Source of the DNA: Streptomyces sp. WM4235
GTDB taxonomy: Bacteria; Actinomycetota; Actinomycetes; Streptomycetales; Streptomycetaceae
Direction: 5' to 3'
DNA: 64,000 nt
Assembly: GCF_001279725.1 (NCBI RefSeq)
Contig: NZ_LGDE01000469.1
Span: 114,679 to 178,678, forward strand
The notes below the pieces were generated by a model. The model made no database searches. It saw only the letters and a program-made list of their open reading frames with translations, and was not told the origin of the DNA. A program made the translations under genes and the position numbers. Positions 54,701 to 62,700 of this stretch are shown piece by piece (the stretch's first letter is position 1; every line of letters begins with the position of its first letter).

Positions 54701-56638
54701 TCGGCGGGGCTGCTGCGCCACCCGGCCGCGGACCGGGCCGCGGCGCAACTGTTCTGGGCGTACGGAGCCACCGAGGAGGCCCGGGCGACCTGGACCCGGC
54801 GGGTCCGGTCGATGGCGCGGGCCCGGGAGACCTTCGGCCCGACCCCGGCCATCGACGACTTCCGGGCGGAACTGACCGCCTCGATGGGGGAGTTCGGCGG
54901 ACACGGGGGTGTCGCCGAATACCTCTTCGAGGAGCTGGCGGGCGGGGCGGGCTTCGTGGTCGCCCCGCCCGTACGGGCCCTGCTGGCCAAGTTCGCCGCG
55001 CTGGACGGGATCGCCGCCTACCGGGCCGATCTGGCCGCGCTCGGCGACGACCTGCCCGCCCGCCGCCAACTGGCCGAGAGCTGGCTGTCCGGGTTCGCCG
55101 CCTCGCGCGGGGAGACGCCCACACGCGGGGAGTTGGCGGAGGCCGTCGCCGTGGAACTGTGCGGCGCACTGCCGCACCGCGACCCCGGTGAGGGGTGCGC
55201 CACCACCGAGACGGTCACCGGGCTGCTCGGCTCCCACCCGCGGGTGGGCGAGGGCGGACGCATCCTGCTCGACCTTCCGGAACTCCTGTCCAGGGTCGGC
55301 GAGTTCGAGACATCGGTGGTGCCGTCCTTCCGTGCCTACCAGCAGCGGCGCACCGAACTCGTCGCCGCCGAACGGCAGCGGCTGCGGCTGCGGCTGGACG
55401 AGCACCGCCCCCGGGTGCTGTCCGGCTTCGTCCGCGGGCGTCTGGTCGACGAGGTGTACCTGCCGCTGATCGGGGACAACCTCGCCCGACAGATCGGCAC
55501 CGTCGGCGCCGCCAAGCGCACCGACCACAGCGGCCTGCTGCTGCTCGTCTCGCCCCCCGGCTACGGCAAGACCACGCTGGTGGAGTACGTCGCGGACCGG
55601 CTCGGCATGGTGCTGGTGAAGATCAGCGGGCCGGCGCTGGGGCACGCGGTGACCTCGCTCGACCCCGCGCAGGCGCCCGACGCGAGTGCCCGCCGAGAGG
55701 TGGAGAAGATCAATTTCGCGCTGGCCTCGGGCAACAACACCCTGCTCCACCTCGACGACATCCAGCACACCTCGCCCGAACTGCTCCAGAAGTTCATCTC
55801 GCTCTGTGACGACACCCGCCGCGTCGAGGGGGTCCACGACGGGGTGGCGCGCACCTACGACCTGCGGGGCAAGCGGTTCGCGGTGTGCATGGCCGGCAAC
55901 CCGTACACGGAGAGCGGGGAGCGGTTCAAGATCCCCGACATGCTCGCCAACCGCGCCGACGTCCGGAACCTGGGCGACGTACTGACCGGCAAGGAGGACG
56001 CCTTCGCCCTCAGCTTCGTCGAGAACGCCCTCACCTCGCACCCCGTCCTCGCACCCCTGGCCGCGCGGGGCCGGGCCGACCTCGACCTGTTCGTCCGGCT
56101 CGCCTCGGGGGACGCGGCGGCGCACGCCGACCGCCTGGTCCACCCGTACGCCCCGGCGGAACGCGAGCGGATCGTGGCGGTACTGCGGCACCTGCTGGCC
56201 GCGCGGGACGTGGTCGTCACCGTCAACGCGGCCTACATCGCCTCGGCCGCCCGCACGGACGCCACCCGCACGGAACCCCCCTTCCGGCTCCAGGGCTCGT
56301 ACCGCGACATGAACAAGATCGCGACGAGGATCGATCCGGTGATGAACGCGGCCGAACTGTCCGCGCTGATCGACGACCACTACCGTGCGCAGGCGCAGAC
56401 CCTGACCACGGGAGCCGAGGCCGACCTGCTCAAACTCGCCGAGCTGCGGGGCCTGCTGACGGCCGATCAGGCAGAACGCTGGGTCGCGCTCAGGGCCTCG
56501 TACGTGCGCGAGCAGGCACTCGGCGGCCCCGAGGGCGACCCGGTCACCCGGGTGGTCGCCGCCCTCGGCCTGCTGGCCGACCGCCTCACCGCGGTGGAGA
56601 CGGCGATCCGGGGGAGGGCCGGGACGGCCGGGAACTGA
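51788..56638 (+). CDS. Very large AAA ATPase of the DUF3686 'DNA repair ATPase' family
   Basis: A 1616-residue protein from ATG 51788 with AGGAGTGAAG upstream. The N-terminal two-thirds has beta-rich and coiled-coil parts and the DUF3686-type region. The AAA core lies at about 1250-1480: Walker A SPPGYGKTT (Ser 1255 to Thr 1262), Walker B LLHLDDIQH with Asp at 1323-1324, and sensor CMAGNPYTESGERFKIPDML. The database name 'DNA repair ATPase' has no experimental support that I know. Context with YqiJ-like protein and flotillin matches a flotillin-AAA partnership linked by comparative genomics to phage-shock-type membrane maintenance. Cytoplasmic, probably hexameric. Confidence 0.85.
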   Translation: MGTDIDAGTYEVLRDRLGARAAELARRAEALNARRVEVFGSTGLTLTGTAPVHTPEPCVARDLVAVGEWLLLGHGVPVGHTGDVRPGEVFGLYDRDLNPAPEDAVPGLLDDPGFLREFAALFRYYRQARLLRLRHVEGGLLAVFRTGETAADIRVLRWRLAGGGVRFLDARGERDHVRPAPHDVEWTAATREDQILGRHPHLSVGGDLYVSTVGGRLTVKTENDTETGEGVFTEPVAEPLQALADAEVAHARVGPLILLRVRPYKEDTRRHLVFNTVTREVVRLDGIGRGCRRLPEDQGIVFPGGYCLAGGAHKTFDVDTDGLTYERTVRSPNGEDVLHVFAGDEGRTLLMPYNVIRKAAATPIPCHGHALFEDGTLTVLRGPADRDAGGATRVHPVQVWQSPYVSDTHAAARPAGTGPLARIGNADLVRAIADCLELAGAVRDAGEPTAELYESLTAASVRAADQYHWLGDPEVGDLASPLGELRDTAEQVLVEFETVRNLTRQATEALEEAAASLAGLVRRVRGSAPRTAGAWVEQLTALRRAQGRLVSLTGMRYVDTGRIESLAAEVSADIDAAGRRAVEFLRGEDAFTDYRAAIDALAAEAATITVAAEAEPLARRLAEHSEGLGTVTDVVAALDIGDATVRTSILERIADVLGGANRARAVLDARRRELVGAEGRAEFAAEFALLGQAVTGALAAADTPPACDEQLARLLLRVEDLEARFSESEEFLGRLEARRTEVHDAFSARKQTLQDTRARHAERLAASAGRVLDTITRRIAALEDIDAVHTYFASDPMVAKIRRTAEELRALDDRVRAEELDGRLGAAREAAGRSLRDRTDLYTEGGSVIRLGQHAFAVNAQPPELALVPHGDGIGFAIAGTDYRSPVTDPDFAATRPFWEQTLPSENPAVYRAEYLAVRLLRAHGPAALADADLPALVREAADTAYDEGHQRGVHDHDATLILAALLRLHTSAGLLRHPAADRAAAQLFWAYGATEEARATWTRRVRSMARARETFGPTPAIDDFRAELTASMGEFGGHGGVAEYLFEELAGGAGFVVAPPVRALLAKFAALDGIAAYRADLAALGDDLPARRQLAESWLSGFAASRGETPTRGELAEAVAVELCGALPHRDPGEGCATTETVTGLLGSHPRVGEGGRILLDLPELLSRVGEFETSVVPSFRAYQQRRTELVAAERQRLRLRLDEHRPRVLSGFVRGRLVDEVYLPLIGDNLARQIGTVGAAKRTDHSGLLLLVSPPGYGKTTLVEYVADRLGMVLVKISGPALGHAVTSLDPAQAPDASARREVEKINFALASGNNTLLHLDDIQHTSPELLQKFISLCDDTRRVEGVHDGVARTYDLRGKRFAVCMAGNPYTESGERFKIPDMLANRADVRNLGDVLTGKEDAFALSFVENALTSHPVLAPLAARGRADLDLFVRLASGDAAAHADRLVHPYAPAERERIVAVLRHLLAARDVVVTVNAAYIASAARTDATRTEPPFRLQGSYRDMNKIATRIDPVMNAAELSALIDDHYRAQAQTLTTGAEADLLKLAELRGLLTADQAERWVALRASYVREQALGGPEGDPVTRVVAALGLLADRLTAVETAIRGRAGTAGN

Positions 56639-56655
56639 ACCGGCCGGAAAAAGAG

Positions 56656-56686
56656 TTGGCGCGGCCCCGAGGGGGCTTGTTACGGT
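56656..56686 (+). promoter_or_regulatory. Candidate promoter before the micro-ORF and rsgA
   Basis: TTGGCG at 56656-56661 and TACGGT at 56681-56686 resemble -35 and -10 boxes with a slightly long 19-base spacer. They lie just after the AAA ATPase stop and would start a transcript about 55 bases ahead of the micro-ORF. Confidence 0.35.
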
Positions 56687-56749
56687 GAGGCCGTTCCGCC
56701 GATCGGCGCGGAGCATCGGCTCGTGAAGGACCCGGAGGTGAGCTCGTTG

Positions 56750-56821
56750 ATGACTGTCGTCGCGCAGGGCGCTGCCCGCACTCAGAAGATCATCAATGTC
56801 ACCCCCGTGGTCTCCGGCTGA
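56750..56821 (+). CDS. Micro-ORF (23 codons) upstream of rsgA
   Basis: ATG 56750 is preceded at eight bases by GGAGGTGA, close to a perfect ribosome binding site. The peptide reads MTVVAQGAARTQKIINVTPV then VSG before TGA; an in-frame GTG four codons earlier falls inside the ribosome site. The peptide has a hydrophilic middle and a neutral C terminus without Cys, Arg or Trp clusters typical of classical attenuators. It could be a leader controlling rsgA, a small functional peptide or a chance frame. It is 64 bases ahead of rsgA. Confidence 0.5.
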   Translation: MTVVAQGAARTQKIINVTPVVSG

Positions 56822-56885
56822 CCTCACACCTTCTTCGCGCGCCGCCGAGCGCGCGCCGCCGGGGCCACCCTGTGAAGGGTTCCCC

Positions 56886-57992
56886 TTGTCTTTCTCCTCT
56901 TTCTCGCAGGCTCCGCTCGCGCACGCCCTCACCCCCTTCGGTTGGGACGGGGCGTGGGCATCCGAGTTCGCCCCGTACCTCGCGCAGGGCCTCGTGCCCG
57001 GCCGGGTCGTACGGGTCGACCGGGGCCAGTGCGACGTCATGACCGCGGACGGGATCGTCCGCGCCGACACCGCCTTCGTCACCCCGCACGACCCGCTGCG
57101 GGTCATCTGCACCGGTGACTGGGCCGCCGTCGAGGCGGCCGGCAACCCGCGGTACGTCAAGGCCTACCTGCCGCGCCGGACCGCCTTCGTGCGGTCCACC
57201 TCCTCGCAGCGCTCCGAAGGACAGATCCTCGCCGCCAACGTGGACCACGCCGTCATCGCGGTCTCGCTCGCCGCCGAGCTCGACCTCGGGCGCATCGAAC
57301 GCTTCCTGGCCCTGGCCTGGGAGTCGGGGGCACAGCCGCTGGTCGTCCTGACCAAGGCGGACCTGGTCCCGGACCCGACCGCGCTGTCCTACCTGGTGGA
57401 GGACGTCGAGACCGCCGCGCCGGGCGTACAGGTGCTGACCGTCTCCTCCGTGACGGGCGAGGGCACGGACGTCCTCGCCGCGGTCGTCGCGGACGGTACG
57501 AGCGTGCTCCTCGGCACCTCCGGAGCCGGCAAGTCCACGCTCGCCAACACCCTGCTCGGCGTCGACGTCATGGAGGTGCAGGCAGCCCGCGAGGTCGACG
57601 GCAAGGGCCGCCACACGACGACCACCCGCAACCTCCTCGCCCTCCCGGGCGGCGGCGTCCTGATCGACACCCCCGGTCTGCGCGGCGTGGGACTGTGGGA
57701 CGCCGAGGTGGGCGTCGGGCAGGTCTTCTCCGAGATCGAGGAGTACGCGCGCGAGTGCCGCTTCCACGACTGCGGGCACGAGGCCGAGCCCGGGTGCGCG
57801 GTGCTGGCGGCGCTGGAGTCGGGAGAGCTGCCCGAACGACGGCTCGACAGCTACCGCAAGCTGCTGCGGGAGAACCAGCGGATCGTCGCCAAGACGGACG
57901 CGCGCCTGCGGTCCGAGATCCGCCGGGACTGGCGAATGAAGTCGGCGGAGGGCCGGGCCAACCACGCGGCCAAGCGGGGCGGACGGGTCTGA
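56886..57992 (+). CDS. rsgA: Ribosome small-subunit-dependent GTPase A (RsgA)
   Basis: A 368-residue circularly permuted GTPase that helps late maturation of the 30S subunit. TTG 56886 is the likely start, with GAAGGG six bases upstream. The G4 motif TKADL precedes G1 GTSGAGKSTL and G3 DTPGLRGVG, the permuted order. An OB domain is at the N terminus and a zinc knuckle ends the protein, ECRFHDCGHEAEPGC. An 18-bp hairpin follows the stop. The micro-ORF and candidate promoter upstream suggest it is transcribed separately from the AAA ATPase gene. Confidence 0.95.
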   Translation: MSFSSFSQAPLAHALTPFGWDGAWASEFAPYLAQGLVPGRVVRVDRGQCDVMTADGIVRADTAFVTPHDPLRVICTGDWAAVEAAGNPRYVKAYLPRRTAFVRSTSSQRSEGQILAANVDHAVIAVSLAAELDLGRIERFLALAWESGAQPLVVLTKADLVPDPTALSYLVEDVETAAPGVQVLTVSSVTGEGTDVLAAVVADGTSVLLGTSGAGKSTLANTLLGVDVMEVQAAREVDGKGRHTTTTRNLLALPGGGVLIDTPGLRGVGLWDAEVGVGQVFSEIEEYARECRFHDCGHEAEPGCAVLAALESGELPERRLDSYRKLLRENQRIVAKTDARLRSEIRRDWRMKSAEGRANHAAKRGGRV

Positions 57993-58015
57993 CCCGTCCG
58001 GCGGACGACCTCCGG

Positions 58016-58054
58016 CCCGAAGTGGGCCCCCGCCGAGCGGGGGCCCACTTCGGG
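58016..58054. terminator. Very strong bidirectional terminator after rsgA
   Basis: An 18-bp perfect inverted repeat (58016-58033 with 58037-58054, core GAAGTGGGCCCCCGC) closes over a three-base loop between rsgA and the converging DUF456 gene. Confidence 0.8.
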
Positions 58055-58097
58055 GACCGTCCCGCGGCTCCCGATCCCGTCGGACCCCGGACCGTGC

Positions 58098-58580
58098 CTA
58101 CGACGCGAGGACCGCGCCCAGCCAGGCCGCCACCACCAGCAGGCACGCGAACAGCTCCACCAGCACGCTCGTACCCACCGCCCGCATCACCGCCCGGACC
58201 GAGGTCCAGGCCTCCCCGCGGGTGCCCAGCCGCAGGCGCTCGCACAGGTAGATCCCGCCCACGAACCCGGGGACCGCGCCCACCACGGGCAGCAGCACGA
58301 AACCCAGCAGCGCGCCCGCGCCCGCGAACACCGCCATCCGGGGGGTGACCCCCACGCCCCGCAGCCGCCGGGGCGGCAACTGCCACTTCACCACCTGCAC
58401 CACCAACAGCAGGCCGGTCGTGGCGACGAGCAGGGCCCAGGCGAGCGAGGACCTCATGTGCAGCGCCCACCACAGCACCCCCGCCCAGACCAGCCAGGTT
58501 CCCGGGACGCCGGGGACCAACACCCCGAGCACCCCGAGCAGCAGCACCAGCCCCACCAGGAGCAGCTGAGGCAGATCCAT
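58098..58580 (-). CDS. DUF456 membrane protein
   Basis: A 160-residue membrane protein from ATG 58580 with four hydrophobic segments (LPQLLLVGLVLLLGVLGVLV; then LAWALLVATTGLLLVVQVVK; AVFAGAGALLGFVLLPVVGA; ACLLVVAAWLGAVLAS). The DUF456 motif is the Gly-rich GALLGFVLLPVVGAVPGFVG, probably a re-entrant or packing segment. Function unknown; the family is widespread. It lies just downstream of the TrmB/LuxR-like regulator on the same strand (24 bases), so they may be cotranscribed. Confidence 0.9.
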   Translation of the reverse strand: MDLPQLLLVGLVLLLGVLGVLVPGVPGTWLVWAGVLWWALHMRSSLAWALLVATTGLLLVVQVVKWQLPPRRLRGVGVTPRMAVFAGAGALLGFVLLPVVGAVPGFVGGIYLCERLRLGTRGEAWTSVRAVMRAVGTSVLVELFACLLVVAAWLGAVLAS

Positions 58581-58604
58581 CTGCCCAGCCTGACCGACCA
58601 GGGG

Positions 58605-59585
58605 CTATCGAGCCACCCAGCCCCGCTCGTACGCGTGCCAACCCAGCTGGAGCCGCGTGGTGACCCCGGACATCTCCATCAGACCCTTGACCCGCCGCTG
58701 TACCGTCCGCAGCCCCAGCTCCAGATGCTTGGCCACGCTCGCGTCCGTCATGCCGGCCAGCAGCAGGGAAAGGATCTCCAGGTCGATGGTGTCGGGGCCG
58801 CCCCCCGACTCCTCCGGGGAACCGGTGGAACCCAGCCGCAGCGGCAGCGCCTCCCGCCACACCGCCTCGAAGAGGCCCATCAGGGACTCCAGCAGGCCCG
58901 ACGCGTGCACCACCAGCGCCGCCGGTTCCGCGCCCCGCGCCGTCAACGGCACCATCGCCAGAGTACGGTCCGCGATCACGAGCTTCGTCGGGACCTGCCC
59001 CGTCACCCGGATCCGTTCGCCGCGCGCCAGGGCCGTCGACGCCTCCCGGATGCCGCTCGGCAGGGTCAGCACCTCCCGCTCGATGACCACCCGGTACTCC
59101 ACGCCGCGCACGGAGGCCCGCTCCTCCGCCTCGTTGTCCATCCCCGTCATCACCTGGGGCCGCCCGCTCACCAGCGCGCACACCTCCTCCGCCGCGCCCA
59201 GCTGGAGCTGTACGAAGCGGTGCGCGACCGCGCTCGCCCCCGTCACCACCTCCACCAGGTCGTGGACCGCCGGCTCGGCGGCCTCCACCCGGTACTCCTG
59301 CGCCAGCAGCGCCGCCGCCAACTCCGCCTGCTCCAGCTCGTGCCGCTGCTGCGTGAGCAGCGCCCCCAGCGCCACTCCCGGAGGGGCCGCCACCCAGCGG
59401 CCGGGCCGGGCCGAGGACTGGGCCGCCAGGCCGTGCCGCTCCAGGTGCCGCAAGGCCCGCTCGGTCTGCGGCACGGGCAGCGTCAGCCGGTGGGCCAGGT
59501 CGGGCACCTCCGCGGCCCCCAACGCCACCAGCGCGCGGTACGCCGACTCCTGTCCCTCGTCCAGGCCTATCGCACCCAGCAACAC
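58605..59585 (-). CDS. TrmB-like / LuxR-type helix-turn-helix regulator
   Basis: A 326-residue regulator; GTG 59585 is chosen because AGAAGGGG lies just upstream, though an ATG at 59654 could extend it. An N-terminal TrmB-type winged helix (LDEGQESAYRALVALGAAEV, ALRHLERHGLAAQS) precedes a central phospholipase-D-like sensing part. A C-terminal LuxR-type HTH ends it: LLLAGMTDASVAKHLELGLR followed by TVQRRVKGLMEMSGV. Divergent from the S8 protease gene with a palindrome between them, so it may regulate that protease. Confidence 0.85.
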   Translation of the reverse strand: MLLGAIGLDEGQESAYRALVALGAAEVPDLAHRLTLPVPQTERALRHLERHGLAAQSSARPGRWVAAPPGVALGALLTQQRHELEQAELAAALLAQEYRVEAAEPAVHDLVEVVTGASAVAHRFVQLQLGAAEEVCALVSGRPQVMTGMDNEAEERASVRGVEYRVVIEREVLTLPSGIREASTALARGERIRVTGQVPTKLVIADRTLAMVPLTARGAEPAALVVHASGLLESLMGLFEAVWREALPLRLGSTGSPEESGGGPDTIDLEILSLLLAGMTDASVAKHLELGLRTVQRRVKGLMEMSGVTTRLQLGWHAYERGWVAR

Positions 59586-59724
59586 GTCCACCCCTTCTCT
59601 CGGCACCGTTCCTGGCGGGAAGCGGCCACGGCGCAAACCCGCCGCCGACATCATCGCCGTACCACCCGGCTCTCTGTAAAGGTGACGCCACCGCAGCACC
59701 ACCATTCGCCGGTCGACAGCCACG

Positions 59725-59746
59725 CGCACGGCAACTTTGCCGTGCG
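59725..59746. promoter_or_regulatory. Palindrome between TrmB-like regulator and S8 protease genes
   Basis: CGCACGGCA at 59725-59733 is perfectly inverted as TGCCGTGCG at 59738-59746 over ACTT. It lies 36 bases upstream of the protease ATG in the 197-base divergent region, a typical operator position for the adjacent regulator, or an RNA hairpin in the protease leader. Confidence 0.5.
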
Positions 59747-59782
59747 ATGAGGCAGTTGGTCGGAATTCACCTGGGGAGAGCG

Positions 59783-62700
59783 ATGCGCCCGATATCGCGC
59801 ACGGCGCTGGGAGCGGCCGTCGCGGCCGTCCTGGCCGCCACCGCCGTCGGCCCGTCCACGGCACAGCCGAGCGACGGAACGAAGGACAACAGACCGCTCG
59901 TGGGAAGCGAGGCGGCCGGCGCACACCCCTCGACGCCCGTCACCGTCACCCTCGTCACGGGCGACCGGATCCTGGTGTCCACCGACGCCGCCGGCCGCGG
60001 CGCCGCCACCGCGATGCCCCGCGAGGACGGCTCGCAGCCCGTGGTCCAGACCCGCCGGAGCGGCAAGGACCTGTACGTCTACCCCGAGGGCGCGATCAAG
60101 GCGCTCGCGGCGGGCACGGTCGACGAGGAACTCTTCAACGTCACCGGCCTGATCCGGCAGGGCTACGACGACGCGCACGCCAAGAAGCTGCCGCTCATCG
60201 CGGTCTACGACGGCTCCGTGAACGTGGCGCGCTCCGCGCCCCCCGCACCGCGCGGCGCCGACCGCTCCCTGGTCCTGCCCTCCATCGGCGCGGTCGCCCT
60301 CACCGCCGACAAGCAGCAGGCCGCCGCCTTCTGGACGGACGTCATCCGCCCCGCGGCCGGCGACCGATCCCGCACGGCCGGCGGCCTGAAGAAGCTGTGG
60401 CTGGACGGCAAGGTCCGGGCGAACCTGGAGCGGTCCACCAGACAGGTGAACGCGCCCGCCGCCTGGGCCGCCGGTTACGACGGCAAGGGCACCAAGGTGG
60501 CCGTCCTCGACACCGGCACCGACCTGGACCACCCCGACCTCAAGGGCCGCGTCGCGGAGTCGAGGAACTTCACCGACTCCGACACCGACGCCGACCGGCA
60601 GGGCCACGGCACCCACACCATCTCCACCGTCGGCGGCTCCGGCGCGGCGAGCGGCGGAGCGAAGAAGGGCGTCGCCCCCGGCGCCGAACTCCTCAGCGGC
60701 AAGGTCCTCAACGACCAGGGGTACGGCCTCGACTCCTGGATCATCGCCGGCATGCAGTGGGCCGTCGACAGCAAGGCCGACGTGGTCTCCATGAGCCTCG
60801 GCGACCCCTCGCAGACCGCATGCGACGACCCCATGAGCGCCGCCGCCGAGCAACTCGCCCGCACCTCCGGCACCCTCTTCGTGATCGCCGCCGGAAACGC
60901 GGGCCCCGGCAACAACACGGTGTCCTCTCCCGGTTGCGCCCCCAGTGTGCTGACCGTCGGCGCCGTCGACCGCGACGACACCACCGCCTCCTTCTCCAGC
61001 CGCGGTCCCGCCGGTCTCCCACACACCCTCAAGCCGGAGATCGCCGCCCCCGGCGTCGGGATCTCCGCCGCCGCGATGGGCGGCCGCGGGGTGTACGCGT
61101 ACCAGTCCATGTCCGGGACCTCGATGGCCACCCCGCACGTCGCGGGCGCCGCGGCCATCGTCAGGCAGCGCCACCCGGACTGGACTCCGCGGCAGGTCAA
61201 GGCGGCCCTCGTCGGGTCCGCGAACACGAAGGTGCCCGGTGACGTCCGCCAGACCGGCGGCGGCCGGCTCGACGTGAAGGCGGCGATCGACACCACCGTC
61301 ACCTCGGCGCCGGCCGTGCAGGGCGGCACGTACAACTGGCCGCAGGACCGGGGCGACCGCACGAGCGTGGACGTCCCGTACACCAACACGGGCACGAAGG
61401 CGGTCACGCTGTCCCTGGCCGTCGAGAAGGTCACCGGCAACGACGGCTCGACCGTCCGCTCCCGGGTCGCCCACCTCGACCGGCGCACCGTGACCGTCCC
61501 GGCCGGGGCCACCGTCAAGGTGCCGCTCGCCCTGGAGCCCGACGCGAGGCTGGAGCGCTCCCAGTACGGGGACGTCACCGGCCGGGTCGTCGCCACGGCG
61601 AACGGCGTACGCGTCTCCACCCCCTTCTCCCTGTACGTGCAGCCGCGGACGGTCACCCTGCGCGTCAAGCTGATCGACCGGGCCGGCAAGCCGGCCGGCG
61701 GGCCGTCCTCCCTGGACGTCATCGGCACCGACGACGCCAGTGGCGAGCGCCGCTTCAACGAGGGCGCCCCCGACCAGGTCTACCGGGTCCGACCGGGCTC
61801 GTACTTCCTCTCCGCGTTCGTCGGCACCCCCGACGCCGGCGTCGCGGAGAACCCGCTCGTCGACTCCCTCACCTACCTCGGCCGCCCGCAGGTCGAGGTC
61901 GTGAAGGACACCGTGATCGTGCTGGACGCCCGCGAGGCGGCCCGGCTGTCCATCGCCACCGACAAGCCCACCGAGGCCCGTTCCACCACCCTCGCCTTCT
62001 CCCGCTCCTGGGACGATGCCTGGCTGCACGCGGGCACCGCGCAGGGCGGCCGATCGATCCGCGGCTACTACGCCTCGGTCGAAGGGAAGGCCAAGGAGGG
62101 GCAGTTCGAGTTCGGCAGCTACTGGCGGGCCGCCGCGCCCCTGGTCTCCGAGCTGAAGGTGGCCGGCGGCGCCACGCTGCACCCGACCACCGCCTCCCTC
62201 GGCAGCGACAACCTCGACGGAACCGGCTCCGCGCCCCTGGTGAACGCCGGCGACGGCACCCCCGAGGAACTGGCCGCGGTCTCCGCCAAGGGCGCGATCG
62301 TGCTGGTCAAGACCGTGGACGGAGCGCTCTACGAGGTCGCGGAACGCGCCAGGGCCGCCGGCGCCAAGGCCGTGCTCGCCCACCGTGACGCCCCCGGCCG
62401 CTGGATCGGCTTCACCGGCTACGCGGGCGGCTCCCTGCCGGCCCTGTCCATCGAGACGGGCGAGGCCAAGGCCCTGCTGGCCCGGCTCGACGCGGGCAGG
62501 GTCACGCTGAACTGGAAGGCCACCGCGAAGAGCCCGTACCTCTACAACCTCGCCCAGATCGAGAAGGGCGAGGTGCGCGGCGAGCGCACCTACCGGGTGC
62601 GCGACCGCGACCTCGGCGCCGTGGAGTCCACCTACCACGCCATGGGCGTCGGCGCGGACTTCGTCGATCTGGTCGGCGCCTACCGGCCGTCGGGCAACGC

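Noticed and set aside
50126..57160. Very long open minus-strand frame (over 2300 codons) across the flotillin, AAA ATPase and early rsgA genes
   Set aside because: It is antisense to well-supported genes. Long antisense frames are a by-product of strong G+C bias at third codon positions, and the translation is low-complexity Gly/Arg/Val without motifs.
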